From: ZCTH02-B3 sp036563895
GTDB lineage: Bacteria > Bacillota > Bacilli > Paenibacillales > Paenibacillaceae
DNA: 5,909 nt
Direction of reading: 5' to 3'
NCBI GenBank assembly: GCA_036563895.1
Contig: DATCLN010000011.1
Location: forward strand, 1 to 5,909
Made by a program: the position numbers and the translations under genes
Shown: piece after piece, positions 5,372 through 5,909 of the stretch
Layout: every line of letters begins with the position of its first letter
Numbering within the stretch: the stretch's first letter is position 1
Notes under the pieces: model-generated
What the model was told of the DNA's origin: nothing
What the model saw: only the letters and a program-made list of their open reading frames with translations
The model's database searches: none

Positions 5372-5809
5372 TCATCTGCAGTATTGGTCGAACACGGACT
5401 TCAGTTCGTCGGCGATTTCCTCCACGGTGCGGGTTTCGATCTGATGCCGCTCGATGAAGTGGACCAGCTCGCCGTCCTTCATGAGGGCGATGGACGGCGA
5501 CGAAGGCGGATACGGCGCAAAATATTCCCGCGCCTTCGCGGTCGCCTCCTTGTCCTGCCCGGCAAACACCGTGAACAGATGGTCCGGCTTCGCGTCATGC
5601 TTGAGCGCCTCCGCCAGGGCCGGACGGCACAGGCCGCCGGCGCAGCCGCAGACGGAATTGACGAGGACGAGGGCCGTGCCCTTGGCCGTGGGCAGCTTCG
5701 CCTCGACTTCCTCGGGCGTGCGGAGCTCCTCAAAGCCGAGCCGCTTCGTTTCATCCCGGATGGCCTGCACATAGTCCAGCATATATTGCTCCAGCGACGT
5801 GATCGCCAC
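5372..5809 (-). CDS. Bacilliredoxin, BrxA/BrxB (YphP/YqiW) family
   Basis: Thioredoxin-fold protein of the DUF1094/bacilliredoxin family. In Firmicutes these remove bacillithiol from proteins S-bacillithiolated during oxidative stress. The protein has 145 residues, the usual length. The active-site CGC motif is Cys54-Gly-Cys56 in VNSVCGCAGG (50-59). TVFAGQDKEATAKAREYF (80-97) and PPSSPSIALMKDGELVHF (101-118) are strongly conserved family blocks. ERHQIE (120-125) and a near-terminal Cys144 also fit. An additional cysteine, Cys61, stands in GLCRPAL where BrxA and BrxB have GLARPA or GIARPA. The start is GTG at 5809, with AAGGAGG (complement of 5818-5824) 8 bases upstream. It has its own sigma-A promoter with a PerR-box-like palindrome and is followed by a terminator-like hairpin before nadE. 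Whether it corresponds to BrxA or BrxB cannot be decided from this window. Confidence 0.94.
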   Translation of the reverse strand: MAITSLEQYMLDYVQAIRDETKRLGFEELRTPEEVEAKLPTAKGTALVLVNSVCGCAGGLCRPALAEALKHDAKPDHLFTVFAGQDKEATAKAREYFAPYPPSSPSIALMKDGELVHFIERHQIETRTVEEIADELKSVFDQYCR

Positions 5810-5817
5810 TTAAGCCG

Positions 5818-5824
5818 CCTCCTT
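5818..5824 (-). promoter_or_regulatory. Ribosome binding site deciding the GTG start of bacilliredoxin
   Basis: AAGGAGG on the minus strand lies 8 bases before GTG at 5809. It supports the GTG start over the first ATG, which is at residue 10 and has no such site. Confidence 0.88.
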
Positions 5825-5856
5825 TTCGGATCGGAGAATGTCCTTTTTCCGCTTCA

Positions 5857-5871
5857 ATAAAATAATTATAT
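5857..5871 (-). promoter_or_regulatory. Possible PerR/Fur-family operator
   Basis: The 15-mer ATATAATTATTTTAT overlaps the -10 box. It matches the 7-1-7 PerR box TTATAATNATTATAA at 11 of 14 fixed positions. A TATAAT box in an AT-rich stretch gives some of this match for free, so the call is tentative. Confidence 0.3.
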
Positions 5872-5894
5872 CCTTCTCTCCGAAGCACCGTCAA
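5865..5894 (-). promoter_or_regulatory. Sigma-A promoter of the bacilliredoxin gene
   Basis: On the minus strand, -35 TTGACG (5889-5894, 5 of 6) and -10 TATAAT (5865-5870, perfect) are 18 bp apart. The -10 box is about 55 bases upstream of the GTG start. This is the best promoter in the window and may also serve nadE-acpS by read-through. Confidence 0.82.
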
Positions 5895-5909
5895 AACAAA
5901 AAGGGCCCC
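5893..5909 (-). terminator. Possible 3' half of a terminator cut by the window edge
   Basis: On the minus strand, GGGGCCC (5903-5909) is followed by TTTTTGTTTT (5893-5902), which looks like the 3' arm and U-tract of an intrinsic terminator. The 5' arm would lie beyond the window and belong to an upstream minus-strand gene. The tract overlaps the -35 box of the bacilliredoxin promoter. Confidence 0.35.

Noticed and set aside
4802..5860. 352-codon open frame on the plus strand opposite nadE and the bacilliredoxin gene
   Set aside because: It spans two well-supported minus-strand genes, their intergenic hairpin and part of a promoter. The composition is typical of antisense frames.

Overview
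The window comes from a G+C-rich member of the Firmicutes, most likely the Paenibacillaceae (Paenibacillus, Cohnella or Thermobacillus type). This rests on a bacilliredoxin of the BrxA/BrxB family, strong AGGAGG-type ribosome binding sites, sigma-A promoters, a Bacillus-type signal peptidase I with a single N-terminal anchor, and a lipoprotein cytochrome c. Genes use mostly G or C at third positions, while promoters are short AT-rich islands. The lineage is inferred from protein character, not from a search.

Layout from left to right. (1) Positions 1-934, minus strand: the 5' part of a signal peptidase I gene (lepB, cut by the window edge), preceded by a GNAT acetyltransferase gene. (2) A 386-base divergent gap (935-1320) with a nested inverted repeat and a good sigma-A promoter for sodA. 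(3) sodA (plus strand, 1321-1938), a manganese-type superoxide dismutase, followed by a run of hairpins ending in an intrinsic terminator. (4) mutY (minus strand, 2141-3421), an adenine DNA glycosylase with a long Ala/Gly-rich insertion in its C-terminal domain. (5) A 103-base divergent gap with a minus-strand terminator-like hairpin whose 3' half forms the spacer of the putative mutY promoter. (6) A small lipoprotein c-type cytochrome (plus strand, 3525-3899). (7) A 179-base gap filled by seven degenerate 17-20 bp tandem units and a perfect hairpin. (8) A minus-strand block: bacilliredoxin (5372-5809), then nadE (NAD synthetase), then acpS (holo-ACP synthase). nadE and acpS are only 3 bases apart; a terminator-like hairpin stands between the bacilliredoxin gene and nadE.

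The genes are mainly housekeeping, with a redox flavour: superoxide removal (SodA), repair of 8-oxoguanine mispairs (MutY), reversal of bacillithiolation (bacilliredoxin), electron transfer (cytochrome c) and NAD supply (NadE). I see no phage, IS element, CRISPR array, tRNA, rRNA or defence system. The most unusual things lie between genes: the tandem array at 3935-4058, the terminator-promoter overlap before mutY, the hairpin at the nadE start, and a PerR-box-like site over the bacilliredoxin promoter.
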